A stretch of 64,000 bases of DNA from Candidatus Woesearchaeota archaeon. Its GTDB lineage: Archaea > Nanobdellota > Nanobdellia > Woesearchaeales > ARS49. The stretch is taken from NCBI GenBank assembly GCA_003599055.1, contig QZIM01000012.1, positions 1-64,000 of the forward strand. Direction: 5' to 3'. Under the pieces are notes generated by a model. It saw only the letters and a program-made list of their open reading frames with translations. It ran no database searches and was not told where the DNA came from. The translations under genes and the position numbers were made by a program. Below, piece after piece: positions 28,210 through 37,909 of the stretch. Numbering within the stretch: position 1 is the stretch's first letter; every line of letters starts with the position of its first letter.

Positions 28210-30135
28210 ATGGAGTTCAAAGGACTGACGCTGGACGATTTTCAGGTTCGGGCGATTGAGGCAATTGAGCAGAATCACAGCGTGGTTGTTTCCGCGCCGA
28301 CCGGTTCGGGCAAGACGTTGATTGCGGATTACATTATTGATAGGGATATCAAAAAAGGGGTGCGCGTGATTTATACTGCTCCGATTAAGGCGCTCTCAAA
28401 CCAGAAATACCGCCAGTTTTGCGAGCAGTTCGGGGAGGAAAATGTCGGGATGCTGACGGGCGATACGGTGAAGAACCCGCGCGGCCTGATTTTGGTGATG
28501 ACAACGGAGATTTATCGCAATATGGTGATGGTTCGCGACCCGGTGATTGATGAGACGAGTTATGTGATTTTTGATGAGATTCACTATATCAATGATATTG
28601 AGCGCGGGTATGTGTGGGAGGAGAGCGTTATTTTTTCTCCCGAGCACATTCGGCTGATTTGCCTCTCAGCAACGATTCCGAATGCAGAGCAGTTCGCAAA
28701 GTGGATTGAGTCGATTAAGAAACACAACGTGCGTGTTATTCGCCACGACGTGCGGCCGGTTCCGCTGGAGGTTCGGTTTTTTGATACGGAGCTTGGCGTG
28801 ACGTCATTGCGGGCGATTAAGGAGGTTGCGGACATTCCTGATTATCGTCACGTGCGCCAAGGCAGGCGGGAGCGAAGGCCGCGCGTTGAGCCGCCGTCCC
28901 ATCTTGATTTGATTCGAAAGGTGCGGCATCAGGTTCCGATGTTGTTTTTTGCGTTTTCGCGCCTTGGCTGCCAGCAGCGCGCAGAACAGTTGGCAAAGCT
29001 TAAGCTGTTCACTCCTGACCCTGAAGTGGTTGAGTTCGTGCAAAGGAAGCTTCGCGAGGCGCCGCAGGAGATTGGCCATCTTGCAACGGCAAAGATGCTC
29101 AGGCATTGTTTGGGGCAGGGGATTGGGTTCCACCACGCAGGCCTCCTGCCGCTCCTAAAGGAAATTGTTGAGGAATTATTCGGGATGGGCAAGATTAAGG
29201 TTTTGTATACAACGGAAACGTTCGCGGTCGGGATTAATATGCCTGCAAAGGCGGTTTGTTTTGAGAGTTTGCGCAAGTTTGACGGCAGGGACTTCCGATT
29301 GCTGGACAGCAAGGAGTTTTTCCAGATTGCGGGGCGGGCGGGCCGCAGGGGAATTGATAAGGAAGGGTTTGTGTACATAATGCTGAACCGTTTTGATTTT
29401 GATTATAAGCGGATGAATGAGATTACGACGCGTGATGTGACGCCGATTCAGTCGCAGTTTAAGATGAGTGTGAATACGGTGCTGAATATGATTAAGCGGC
29501 ACACGCCTGCGGAGGTTGATGTGCTTTTGCGGCTTAGTTTTGATTCGTATCAAAAGCACGGTGACCGGTTTGATAAGGTGCAGCAGCACGAGGCGCATTT
29601 GATGTTTAACAAGTATGTGAAAAAGCTTGAAAAACTGGGATACTTAAGCGGGGGGCAGCTTACGGAGAAGGGTGAATTTGCCGCGCTGATTTACGCCGAC
29701 GAGATTATCACGGGCGAGGTTTTCGCAACGGATTTTTGGAGGGGCCTGACGCCGTATCAGGTGCTGCTGATGTTTGCCTGCATTTGTTTTGAGGGGAAGC
29801 GGACCGAATTCCGAAAGAAATTTCCGTCAGGGGACGTGCACCGCCTGCGTGACCTCATAAAGGCGGCGCCGGTGATTAAGGATGACCCTCGGTTCAAGGA
29901 GCTTGACCATATGACTGCGCTGTTCCATCCGGTGTACCACGATGCAACGTTTTTTGAGATTTTGGACAATACGAGTATGCTTGAGGGCGACATTATTCGT
30001 TTTTTCCGCCAGATTGCGGACCGTTTGCGCCAGGTAAGTATTGCCACGCCGCATCGTGAATTGCAGGACCTGTTGGGAAAAGCGTCGCACAAGCTTGACG
30101 TGTGCTTGAAGGATATTGATGTTCTTGGGGACTAG
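28210..30135 (+). CDS. Ski2/Mtr4-like DEAD/DEAH helicase
   Basis: SAPTGSGKTLIADYII, FDEIHYI, LSATIPN, FHHAGLLPLLK, QIAGRAGRRGID. Confidence 0.92.
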   Translation: MEFKGLTLDDFQVRAIEAIEQNHSVVVSAPTGSGKTLIADYIIDRDIKKGVRVIYTAPIKALSNQKYRQFCEQFGEENVGMLTGDTVKNPRGLILVMTTEIYRNMVMVRDPVIDETSYVIFDEIHYINDIERGYVWEESVIFSPEHIRLICLSATIPNAEQFAKWIESIKKHNVRVIRHDVRPVPLEVRFFDTELGVTSLRAIKEVADIPDYRHVRQGRRERRPRVEPPSHLDLIRKVRHQVPMLFFAFSRLGCQQRAEQLAKLKLFTPDPEVVEFVQRKLREAPQEIGHLATAKMLRHCLGQGIGFHHAGLLPLLKEIVEELFGMGKIKVLYTTETFAVGINMPAKAVCFESLRKFDGRDFRLLDSKEFFQIAGRAGRRGIDKEGFVYIMLNRFDFDYKRMNEITTRDVTPIQSQFKMSVNTVLNMIKRHTPAEVDVLLRLSFDSYQKHGDRFDKVQQHEAHLMFNKYVKKLEKLGYLSGGQLTEKGEFAALIYADEIITGEVFATDFWRGLTPYQVLLMFACICFEGKRTEFRKKFPSGDVHRLRDLIKAAPVIKDDPRFKELDHMTALFHPVYHDATFFEILDNTSMLEGDIIRFFRQIADRLRQVSIATPHRELQDLLGKASHKLDVCLKDIDVLGD

Positions 30136-30137
30136 GA

Positions 30138-31268
30138 TTAGAGCCCGTGCAGTTTGCGCGCATCAAATGACACGACGGCGACATCCTGTGCAGCGTCCGT
30201 AATTATCTGCGCGGCAATGAGTTCCGCAGGTATCCTGCCTTCAGGTCCTGTGAAAAAGTATTGGATTCGCGAATCGAGTTCGGAAATGAGCCGTGTCCTG
30301 TCTTCTTCGGTGAGCCGCACAGGGGCGTGTTCAAGCGGATAGTCTGCAAAGACCTGTGCAACAGAGCGGTTGCGTGCAAGAGTCAGGTTAAGCTGGGGCA
30401 GTGCGCCTGCCTTGCTGAATTCTGAGAGGATGGTTTGCCCGCCGTCGTGGTTGACAATGCGCATGCCGAGCGAGTCGTAGAGGAATTGCGGCACGCGCGC
30501 GATATCGAGCTTGTCCGGTTCTCCGGGAGGGGAGAGCGGGAGGAGTATTTTGTCGATTCCGCCGGCAAGGGGATATTTGCCTGCGCGTTCCCTGATTTTT
30601 TGAGCGCCTGATTCGCTGGTGAGAACGTATGCCTCAATGGGTGTTCCGTCAGGGTGCGTTTCATAAAAAATGCTTGCTTCAAGGATGTCACGTGTTCCGG
30701 GACGGTGTTCTCCTGAGCCGGTAATCACGATTTGTGCGGGGTACTTGCGACCTGAAAGGTAGCCGAGTTTTTGCCATTCCTCGCGCTGCCGTGCGATTTT
30801 TGCGGCAAGGTTTGGGTCTGCGGCGCGAAGGTGCGGCCAGTTTGCCGGCCCGTATGGCTGCCAAAGGTATCCTTTGTGTCCGTCGTGCGGGACTCCTTCT
30901 TTTGCAACCGTGGTCGAGCCGACCATAACCGCATCAGAAACACCGTATTGGAGGGCAAGCCGGTATGCGTCGACGGCGTTGCCGTTTGCGATAAGCCAGC
31001 CGCCGTCTGCGCCCTTTACGTTAAAGGCCCAGTGTTTTGCATCGGAGAAGGAGGTTGGGTTTCCAATCCACGCTTCTTTTGCCGGGCGCAGGACGAACAT
31101 GCCGACGATTGAGGCGCGCTTGGTGTTCTGCGGGTCCTCAACGAGTGCAAATGTTCCGTTCTCGTGGTACTGTTGAAGTTCAGGGGTGAGCGGCAGCTGG
31201 ACTGCCGCGTGGCTCTTGTTTTCGTATACGGTCTTTTGCGCAAGTGTACTGGTCATTTTATCCCCCAT
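30138..31268 (-). CDS. RibD C-terminal / dihydrofolate-reductase-like domain protein (tentative)
   Basis: DAVMVGSTTVAKEG…PAQIVITGSGE…VNHDGGQTILSEFSKAGALPQLNLTLAR resembles RibD_C layout; TATA-like TTTATATA upstream. Confidence 0.45.
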   Translation of the reverse strand: MGDKMTSTLAQKTVYENKSHAAVQLPLTPELQQYHENGTFALVEDPQNTKRASIVGMFVLRPAKEAWIGNPTSFSDAKHWAFNVKGADGGWLIANGNAVDAYRLALQYGVSDAVMVGSTTVAKEGVPHDGHKGYLWQPYGPANWPHLRAADPNLAAKIARQREEWQKLGYLSGRKYPAQIVITGSGEHRPGTRDILEASIFYETHPDGTPIEAYVLTSESGAQKIRERAGKYPLAGGIDKILLPLSPPGEPDKLDIARVPQFLYDSLGMRIVNHDGGQTILSEFSKAGALPQLNLTLARNRSVAQVFADYPLEHAPVRLTEEDRTRLISELDSRIQYFFTGPEGRIPAELIAAQIITDAAQDVAVVSFDARKLHGL

Positions 31269-31321
31269 TTCGTCCCTTTTAAGTGGAATCGCACTATATA
31301 AATCTTTTCCCAAATCAGGCG

Positions 31322-32374
31322 CTAATAAAACCCGCTCGGCGCATACTCGATGCCCTTGCAGCCTGCGTGCACGACTTTGTAATCCTCATACGTTCGGCGG
31401 TACGCAGTATAGGCGTCGCGGTATTCAGCGTAGTCTTTGGGGTCGCGTGATGCTGCTGCGCGTGTTTCAAGTTCTTTCATGCGTGTCTCGGAAATAGTCA
31501 GGTTTTCTGTTGCATCGGGAAGGTCTGCGCAGAATCCTCTGCGGGCCACTTCTTTGCGCAGGTTGTCTGCAGCGCGGGTGTATGCGGTTCCGTTGGTAAT
31601 CGGTATCACGAGCGGTTGGCTTGCAAGGCTGATGTTTCCTGAGAGGAGTTGCGGTGCAACGCCCGTGGCTTCTGCGGCAGTGGTTTCAACGTAGCAGTAG
31701 CCGGAGAGGTAACTGCTGTCAATTTTGGGGCATTGAAGGCCTAAACTCATATGGTTTTCATCATCAAAAAGGAAGAGGGCGACGCCGTAGCCGAATCGTG
31801 CAAGGATTTTTGCCGCAAGAAGGGTTTTGTCGCTGCAGACTCCTGTTTGGTCAAAGAGTGTTTGGTACGGGTAGCGTACTTGGCGGTTCGGGTTTTCAAG
31901 GCCGGCGTAGTCGTAGGGGAGTGTTTGGACAAACGTGATGACGAAGTCGGCAAAGTCGTCGTTGCTGAATTTTTTTTCCTGTTTTGTTTTGTTGAGGTAG
32001 GTGATAAGTTCGTTAAATCCTTCTGTTTCATTGAGTGAAAGGACGGTGACGTAAATTTGTTCTTGCCAGTTGGAAGGAAGCGCTCCGCGATAGGTGATAA
32101 CGCGGGGCTGGTTTTGGTAGTGTTGGTTAATGCTGGTGTAAAGCGGCAGCGTGACTGAGTATGTTTCTTTTTTGAATTTCCACGTAAACGCCTTAGAGTC
32201 AAGTCCTGTTTTTTGCGGAAGGGGTGGTGCTTGCAGGGCGGGCAGCAGGGGTGTTTTTTGCGCGTCCTGTGCGGGAGGATGAGCGGGCTGCGAAACAGGT
32301 TCCGGCTGTGCGATGAGCTGCGGAGTTTGCGTGCAGGCAATGCAGAAAAGCAAAAGGAGTGTTCCCCACTTCAT
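31322..32374 (-). CDS. lipoprotein with transglutaminase-like domain
   Basis: MKWGTLLLLFCIACTQ lipobox; TLFDQTGVCSDKTLLAAKILARFGYGVALFLFDDENHMSLGL (Cys/His transglutaminase-like). Confidence 0.65.
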   Translation of the reverse strand: MKWGTLLLLFCIACTQTPQLIAQPEPVSQPAHPPAQDAQKTPLLPALQAPPLPQKTGLDSKAFTWKFKKETYSVTLPLYTSINQHYQNQPRVITYRGALPSNWQEQIYVTVLSLNETEGFNELITYLNKTKQEKKFSNDDFADFVITFVQTLPYDYAGLENPNRQVRYPYQTLFDQTGVCSDKTLLAAKILARFGYGVALFLFDDENHMSLGLQCPKIDSSYLSGYCYVETTAAEATGVAPQLLSGNISLASQPLVIPITNGTAYTRAADNLRKEVARRGFCADLPDATENLTISETRMKELETRAAASRDPKDYAEYRDAYTAYRRTYEDYKVVHAGCKGIEYAPSGFY

Positions 32375-32457
32375 AAATGGGCAGTCACGGGCGCCGTTTA
32401 TATGCTTTATCGTGATTGTGTCACTACGTTTAAATACTAAGCAGGGTAAAAAAAGGT

Positions 32458-32904
32458 ATGCGAAGGCACGTCCCGTGGACGCATATGCCTCTTGAATGGG
32501 CGTTACAGCTTCTTGATGAGAATGAAAAGGCGTTGCGTAAGCTGGAGAAGGAACGGGCGGCACGCGGGAAAAGAGTAAAAGCGTATCGTTCATTATGTCA
32601 TTTGTTTCAGGAGCGATATCAGCCTCTTTGTTATCAGACGGAATGCACGCGCGGTTTGCAGGTCGGTTTTGACCCGACCGGGCGGGATGAGGAGTGTGCG
32701 GAAGTGACCGGTGTTCCGTTCAACATTTTGCCGTCGGGCTTGCAGTTACGTCCGTATGAGGGCGCGAAAGGATGGACTCAGGAAACGTTGTCGATTCCGT
32801 TGGAGAGAATTGTGTGCGTCGGCGTGATTGATTTGGTCGTGCCGGTTGCCCGGCCTGTCCATCCGTCGTATGCCGCGTGGGCAAATTCAGGAAATGTTGC
32901 CTAG
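32458..32904 (+). CDS. hypothetical protein
   Basis: 148-aa ORF; convergent 4-nt overlap with next gene. Confidence 0.5.
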   Translation: MRRHVPWTHMPLEWALQLLDENEKALRKLEKERAARGKRVKAYRSLCHLFQERYQPLCYQTECTRGLQVGFDPTGRDEECAEVTGVPFNILPSGLQLRPYEGAKGWTQETLSIPLERIVCVGVIDLVVPVARPVHPSYAAWANSGNVA

Positions 32905-33953
32905 CCGAATGTAAACGTGTACAGTTCGAATCCTTTTCCGGTAACGTCAAGCGTCAGGTCGTAAGTTCCGTATTCTTTTTCCATTGCAACCGGGTACAGG
33001 TCGCTCGATGATGTGCGGAATTGTTCGCGTTGTTCGCCGTTGAGGTACGTCGTGACGTTACTTGGGCCGCCCGCGACAATGTTTGCATTCTTTGCAGTAA
33101 ATTGAAGGTGAACTTTGCCGGTGTCGCTCTCAAGCCGGACGTGGTCTTTGCCGACGGTCCAGGTTCCCTCAAGGTAGACGTTGTTTGGCGTTCGCTCGGC
33201 AGCTGCGAAATAAGTGATTGTTTTTCCGTGCGGAAGGCCTTCGGGTGAGCCGAAGTTTCCGCGTGTGAATTCTGAGCCGAGATAGATTTCAGGGGTTCCG
33301 ATTTGTCGGAAGTTTACTGTCGGGGCGTTAATGGTTGAAAGTTCAAGCGGCATTGCCAAAGAGATTCCAAGCCGTTCTTGGCGTTCTTGGAGGAGTTCCT
33401 GGATTTTCCGTTCGGTTTCGTCGTATGCGCCTTCTCCGATGTGGTCGTAAGCGATATATCCGTCGATGTCAATGAGGTATTTGCGCGGCCAGTAATTGTT
33501 TCGGAACGCGCGCCAGGTTGCGTGGTCGTTGTCAAGAACAACAGGGTACTGTATGCCCCATTTTTCAACTGCGCGCGCAACGTTTGCCGGGTTTTTTTCA
33601 AAGTCAAATTCAGGGGAGTGGACGCCGATGATTTCAAGGCCGAGGTCTTTGTATTTTTCGTGCCACGCGGTAATATAGGGGAGTGTGCGCTGGCAGTTGA
33701 TGCAGCTGTACGTCCAAATGTCGACAAGAATGACTTTTTTGCCGACAAGTTCGCCAAGAGTGATGTTTTGCGTGTTCAGGTATGCTGCGATTCCGGCAAG
33801 TTCAGGGGTAAGAGTGCCGCTTTTCTGGACGGCAGGAGTCACGGTTTCAACCGTTCCGCGAGGGCGCGGCTCCTCAAGGTAAATGATGAAAACGCCTGTC
33901 AGAAGGAGCGCGGCAATGAGCAGTGTTGTTCTGCGTGTTTTTTTCTTTTTCAT
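32901..33953 (-). CDS. membrane-anchored TlpA/DipZ-like thioredoxin-fold protein
   Basis: VDIWTYSCINCQRTLPYI (CxxC), WRAFRNNYWPRKYLIDIDGYI. Confidence 0.85.
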   Translation of the reverse strand: MKKKKTRRTTLLIAALLLTGVFIIYLEEPRPRGTVETVTPAVQKSGTLTPELAGIAAYLNTQNITLGELVGKKVILVDIWTYSCINCQRTLPYITAWHEKYKDLGLEIIGVHSPEFDFEKNPANVARAVEKWGIQYPVVLDNDHATWRAFRNNYWPRKYLIDIDGYIAYDHIGEGAYDETERKIQELLQERQERLGISLAMPLELSTINAPTVNFRQIGTPEIYLGSEFTRGNFGSPEGLPHGKTITYFAAAERTPNNVYLEGTWTVGKDHVRLESDTGKVHLQFTAKNANIVAGGPSNVTTYLNGEQREQFRTSSSDLYPVAMEKEYGTYDLTLDVTGKGFELYTFTFG

Positions 33954-34648
33954 CGAAGGAGCACCTCGCTAAGGATGCCAAAGTTTGCAATGAGGGCGAG
34001 TTTGCCCGTGAACACCAGTGCGCCGAGAATGACGATGATGATTCCGACGACGGTGTTGAAGTATTTGAGGAAGTGCCCGTTTCGCTCAAGGAGTGAGAGG
34101 AATTGCCGTGCAAAGAGTCCGACGAGGAGGAACGGAAGGCCAAGTCCCAGGCTATAACTCAACAGAAGGACAAGGCTCGAGCCGGGCTGGCTTGCAGCAA
34201 GCGCCAAGATAGTGCCTAACACTGCTCCAACGCACGGTGTCCAGCCAACTGCAAACGCTGCACCGAACACAAAAGAGGTAACGGATTTGCTTTTGAACCG
34301 CTTTACTTTGAGCTTGTGCTCTGTTTCGAGGAATTTGGGCTTGATGAGGCCAAGCAGGTAAAACCCAAAGAAAATGATGATGACTCCTGCAATGCGGCCA
34401 AGCCAGATTTGCACGTCGTATGCAACGTTGGAAAGGAAGCTGTTAAGCAAGACGCCAAGGGCGGAAAAGACCGCGCTGAAGCCAAGGACGAACAGGAAGC
34501 TGTGCCAAAAGAGAACCCACCGCGAGGTTTGCTCGATGCGCGCTCCTGCAAGGTATCCGAGGAATGCAGGGACGAGCGGCAGCACGCACGGCGCTAAAAA
34601 GGAAACAAGGCCTGCCAAAAATGCAATAAAAATGGTGACCTCAGCCAA
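33950..34648 (-). CDS. ccdA: CcdA/DsbD-type cytochrome c biogenesis transmembrane protein
   Basis: FLAPCVLPLVPAFLGYLAG, VGWTPCVGAVLGTIL. Confidence 0.88.
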   Translation of the reverse strand: MAEVTIFIAFLAGLVSFLAPCVLPLVPAFLGYLAGARIEQTSRWVLFWHSFLFVLGFSAVFSALGVLLNSFLSNVAYDVQIWLGRIAGVIIIFFGFYLLGLIKPKFLETEHKLKVKRFKSKSVTSFVFGAAFAVGWTPCVGAVLGTILALAASQPGSSLVLLLSYSLGLGLPFLLVGLFARQFLSLLERNGHFLKYFNTVVGIIIVILGALVFTGKLALIANFGILSEVLLR

Positions 34649-35324
34649 GGGAGTTCACCTCCGTGACAAATCGCGCAGCATCCCACGCTTCGGGATTTTT
34701 GAGGACGATTTGCCCGTCACGCAGGACGATTTTTGTGTGCTGATACGCAATTCCGTACTTGCGTGCAAGGGCATTGTGCTCGTCGGTTGTCATACTGTCT
34801 TTATACGGAATCTTAAAGCCGATGACGTTCGGGTTATCAAGCTGTTCAAAGCCTGCAATAAGTTCAGGTTCTTGTTTTTGGCACACCGGGCACCATTCTG
34901 CGCTGAATTCAAGATAGACAAGTTTTCCTTCTTCAACGGACTTCTCAAAAAGGGCGCTATCCCACAGGTAATATTTTGAAATGTCTCCGCCGATGGATTT
35001 TGGCTCTGCCATCCTGCTGCCCTCTTCATCCGGTTTATGCATGGTTTCAGTGTCTTGAACCATCAGTGAACCAGTGCGCGTCATCGTGTCGTTGTTTTCC
35101 GTCACGACCGGTTGGATCATTTTGTCCTGCATTGGTTCATCTTTTTGCATCGAAGCGGAGTCTTCGGCTGAAGTGGTTTTTTCCATCGTTGAATCAGGCA
35201 AGGGTTCTTTTTCCGTCATTGTGCCAAGGGGTTCTGCAGGTTCTGCCGGCGCAGCGGCAGGCGTACCGGGTGTGCACGCAATAAGCAGTGCGAACATTGC
35301 TATCGCTATGTATTGATGTTTCAT
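34641..35324 (-). CDS. thioredoxin-like lipoprotein
   Basis: MFALLIACTPG lipobox; VYLEFSAEWCPVCQKQEPEL. Confidence 0.8.
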   Translation of the reverse strand: MKHQYIAIAMFALLIACTPGTPAAAPAEPAEPLGTMTEKEPLPDSTMEKTTSAEDSASMQKDEPMQDKMIQPVVTENNDTMTRTGSLMVQDTETMHKPDEEGSRMAEPKSIGGDISKYYLWDSALFEKSVEEGKLVYLEFSAEWCPVCQKQEPELIAGFEQLDNPNVIGFKIPYKDSMTTDEHNALARKYGIAYQHTKIVLRDGQIVLKNPEAWDAARFVTEVNSLG

Positions 35325-35338
35325 GGTTGTTTCCTCCG

Positions 35339-35623
35339 TCAGGTCCACGATATGAAGCTAAGGACCGCAAATGCAATGGTTTGAATGAGCGTGATGACAA
35401 AGACGTGAACGCCGACCATATCGACGTAAAATGCCATATTGGTCAGGTAAAAATAGAGCGATGTTGCGTAGTGGGCTAAGAACGCAAGCGTGAACAAGAG
35501 AAGGCCCAGGCTGAAATTGCTGCGCAGGCGAAGGAAGTTTCGCCCGTAAAGCCAAGTAAGCAGTATGAGCAACAAAACATTAAGCGCGGTTAATGCGCAG
35601 GTTGCCTGCATAAGTAATTCCAT
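35339..35623 (-). CDS. small membrane protein
   Basis: 94 aa, hydrophobic, clustered with ccdA/trx genes. Confidence 0.55.
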   Translation of the reverse strand: MELLMQATCALTALNVLLLILLTWLYGRNFLRLRSNFSLGLLLFTLAFLAHYATSLYFYLTNMAFYVDMVGVHVFVITLIQTIAFAVLSFISWT

Positions 35624-35629
35624 AGTGTT

Positions 35630-35935
35630 CTACCTCGCGTGTTCCTTTTTATTGCTTTTCCCAAATCTGTTCCAGATTTCCTCAAAGTCGTTCCAGTACG
35701 GCTGAGCTTCTTCGCTGACAAAGTACACTGCCCCGTAAGATTCCCGATTGACTGCCGTGACTGCGTGATTGTCTGAGAGGACGCGAAGGTGGTGCTGTAT
35801 TGTTTTGTAGTCGCAGTGAAGTTCCTGCGCGAGTTGGTGGGCGTTGCGCGGGCGTTCCCGAAGGGCAAAGAGGATGCGCGCGCGGGTTTCTCCGCCGCGT
35901 GTTCCGGCAAGCAGGTACCAAAGGATGTTTTTCAC
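35630..35935 (-). CDS. ArsR-like winged-helix transcriptional regulator
   Basis: ARILFALRERPRNAHQLAQELHCDYKTIQHHLRVLSDNHAV. Confidence 0.85.
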   Translation of the reverse strand: MKNILWYLLAGTRGGETRARILFALRERPRNAHQLAQELHCDYKTIQHHLRVLSDNHAVTAVNRESYGAVYFVSEEAQPYWNDFEEIWNRFGKSNKKEHAR

Positions 35936-36366
35936 AAGCGAAAGAAAAGCGGGCGGTTTTAAAAGGTTGCTGAATGTGCGGGCAAAAGAGAACCCTCACT
36001 TTTTGGTCTTCCCGAATTGAAAGAAAAAATCTGCCCGTAAAAAAATGGGCGCCATCAGTCCTTGTATTTCAGACTAAAAGAGCGGGCGAAGGCAGAGGGC
36101 AAGTGTGGATTGACAGATTCTGCAATGAGTTCAGGAGCACACGCCTGTGCAGTGTATGCGTTTTCGGCAAAGACCGAAAAAGGCGCGCTCCTTCCAAACG
36201 CAACCGGGGAAGGATTGGCTGTGCTGGTCAGGTGATGGGAATTTATTTACCATAGTTCTAAGGCGCAGCATTACTTGAGTATTTGCGCCGCATCAACACG
36301 CCGTCTCGCATTTTGAGCTGGCCAAACACAAACAAAATAGGCGATAAAAGTATTGACGACAGAGAA

Positions 36367-36400
36367 AATCTTTAAAGATTATCCATAAATCTTTAAAGAT
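36367..36400. promoter_or_regulatory. tandem palindromes AATCTTTAAAGATT / ATCTTTAAAGAT
   Basis: Two near-identical perfect palindromes ~21 bp centre to centre, 38-70 bp upstream of the PhoU/AbrB start. Confidence 0.55.
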
Positions 36401-36437
36401 AGAAAAATTGAGCTGTCCCGGGAATACGCATAGCGCT

Positions 36438-37265
36438 ATGAAAGAGAGAAAACTGCAGGAAATCGGAAAATCATTATTGGTGACGGTTCCGAAGAGTTGG
36501 GCAGACGAGTTGAATCTCAGGAAAGGCTCGCCGGTAAGGATGTCCGTGACCGACCGGGGTGCGCTGATGATTTCTCCGGAGTTTGTGAGCGCAAAGGAAA
36601 GGAAGGGCGCGCGCATTGCATTTGACGCAAGCGGAGAGCGCAGGTTTTTCCGTGAGTATTTCGGCGGCGCGGATAGAATAATTATTGACCTTAAAGAAAG
36701 GGCAAGGGCTGACTTGCAGTCTTTTCTGGGCGGATTTATGAACGTGCAGGTTGTTGAAGAGAGCGAAAAGAGAGTTGTGATAAAGTTGTTTCCGGTGGAT
36801 GAGTTTTCAATGGAAGAATGCCTTGCACGGATGCATTTCTTGTCTTTGGGCCTGTTCGATGAAGCTGCCAAAGGTTCGGCATATGCAGTCAGGGACTCAC
36901 TTGAGGGGTCGCTGACGAAGTTTTATTATTTGCTGGTGTTGCAGGTGCGCGGGTTCCTTTCGGAAGGAAGGTTTGCAAGCGCACGAGTGCCGCTGATTCG
37001 CGCAATGGATATGCGGATGGTTGCGGAACGTATCGAGCGTATGGCGGATATTCTCAAGAGGGCGCAGTTGCGTTCGTGGGAAGCGCGGGAGTTGGAATTG
37101 GTAAAACAGTTTTACGTGCGCGCGTTTGGCTGTTTTCGTGATGAAGAGTTTGATGCAGCCGTGCCGGTTTGGGCAGAAGAGCGCGCATTGCGCAAAAGAA
37201 TTCAGTCCGTACAAGGTATGCAGTTGTTGCGCTTGGCAAAGGAGATATCTTCATTTGTCCGGTGA
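36438..37265 (+). CDS. AbrB-domain/PhoU-like regulator
   Basis: RKLQEIGKSLLVTVPKSWADELNLRKGSPVRM AbrB-type N-terminus, PhoU-like helical C-terminus. Confidence 0.8.
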   Translation: MKERKLQEIGKSLLVTVPKSWADELNLRKGSPVRMSVTDRGALMISPEFVSAKERKGARIAFDASGERRFFREYFGGADRIIIDLKERARADLQSFLGGFMNVQVVEESEKRVVIKLFPVDEFSMEECLARMHFLSLGLFDEAAKGSAYAVRDSLEGSLTKFYYLLVLQVRGFLSEGRFASARVPLIRAMDMRMVAERIERMADILKRAQLRSWEARELELVKQFYVRAFGCFRDEEFDAAVPVWAEERALRKRIQSVQGMQLLRLAKEISSFVR

Positions 37266-37889
37266 GCGTGCTGAAAGCAAGTGCGCACAGTCATTGTACG
37301 TGTGCAGGTGGAATTCTTCCCCGTCATAGGTGAACGTGCTGATTCCGGTGTTGTTCAGCTTTATTTTCCAGTAAAGGTGTGCGGGAAATTGTAAGACGTG
37401 GTGAAGAAATGTGCGGATTGCGTTCCCGTGGCTGAAAAGTGCGTACCGTCCTTCCTTGCCGGGCCGGATGAATTCACGGTCAATATAGGCGATAACTCTT
37501 TTCTCAACGTCTGCCATACTTTCGCCATTCGGAAAACGAAAGTTCCACGGGTCTTCATCGATTACTGCGCGGGTTTCAGGCGTGTACACGTCCTCAATTC
37601 GTTTGCGTTCGGCGTCGCCTTGGCTTCGCTCAAGAAGTTCCGGGGCGAAAATCAGTTCTTTTGTGTAGGCGAGCGTGCCTGCAACTGTTCGTGCAGTATC
37701 GTATGCGCGTACTGCCGGGCTCGTGTAAATGCCGTCAAAAATGCGTTCCTCACAAAGAAGCCGAAACGCGAGTTTTTGTGCCTGTTCTCTTCCTGTTGGC
37801 GTGAGGGAAACGTGGTTTTGCTGTCCGCCGATTTCCTGTTTCAGGTTTGCTTCGCTTTGCGCGTGGCGGATAAGGATAAGTTCAAGCAT
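37251..37889 (-). CDS. histidine phosphatase superfamily (phosphoglycerate-mutase-like)
   Basis: LILIRHAQSEANLKQ, TPTGREQAQKLA, LFSHGNAIRTFLHHVL. Confidence 0.9.
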   Translation of the reverse strand: MLELILIRHAQSEANLKQEIGGQQNHVSLTPTGREQAQKLAFRLLCEERIFDGIYTSPAVRAYDTARTVAGTLAYTKELIFAPELLERSQGDAERKRIEDVYTPETRAVIDEDPWNFRFPNGESMADVEKRVIAYIDREFIRPGKEGRYALFSHGNAIRTFLHHVLQFPAHLYWKIKLNNTGISTFTYDGEEFHLHTYNDCAHLLSARSPDK

Positions 37890-37909
37890 AAGAAAAGGGA
37901 AAAGAAAAA

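Noticed and set aside
36055-36057. Internal TGA as a selenocysteine codon
   Set aside because: No SECIS-like evidence and no recognised selenoprotein family; treated as pseudogene/unknown instead.
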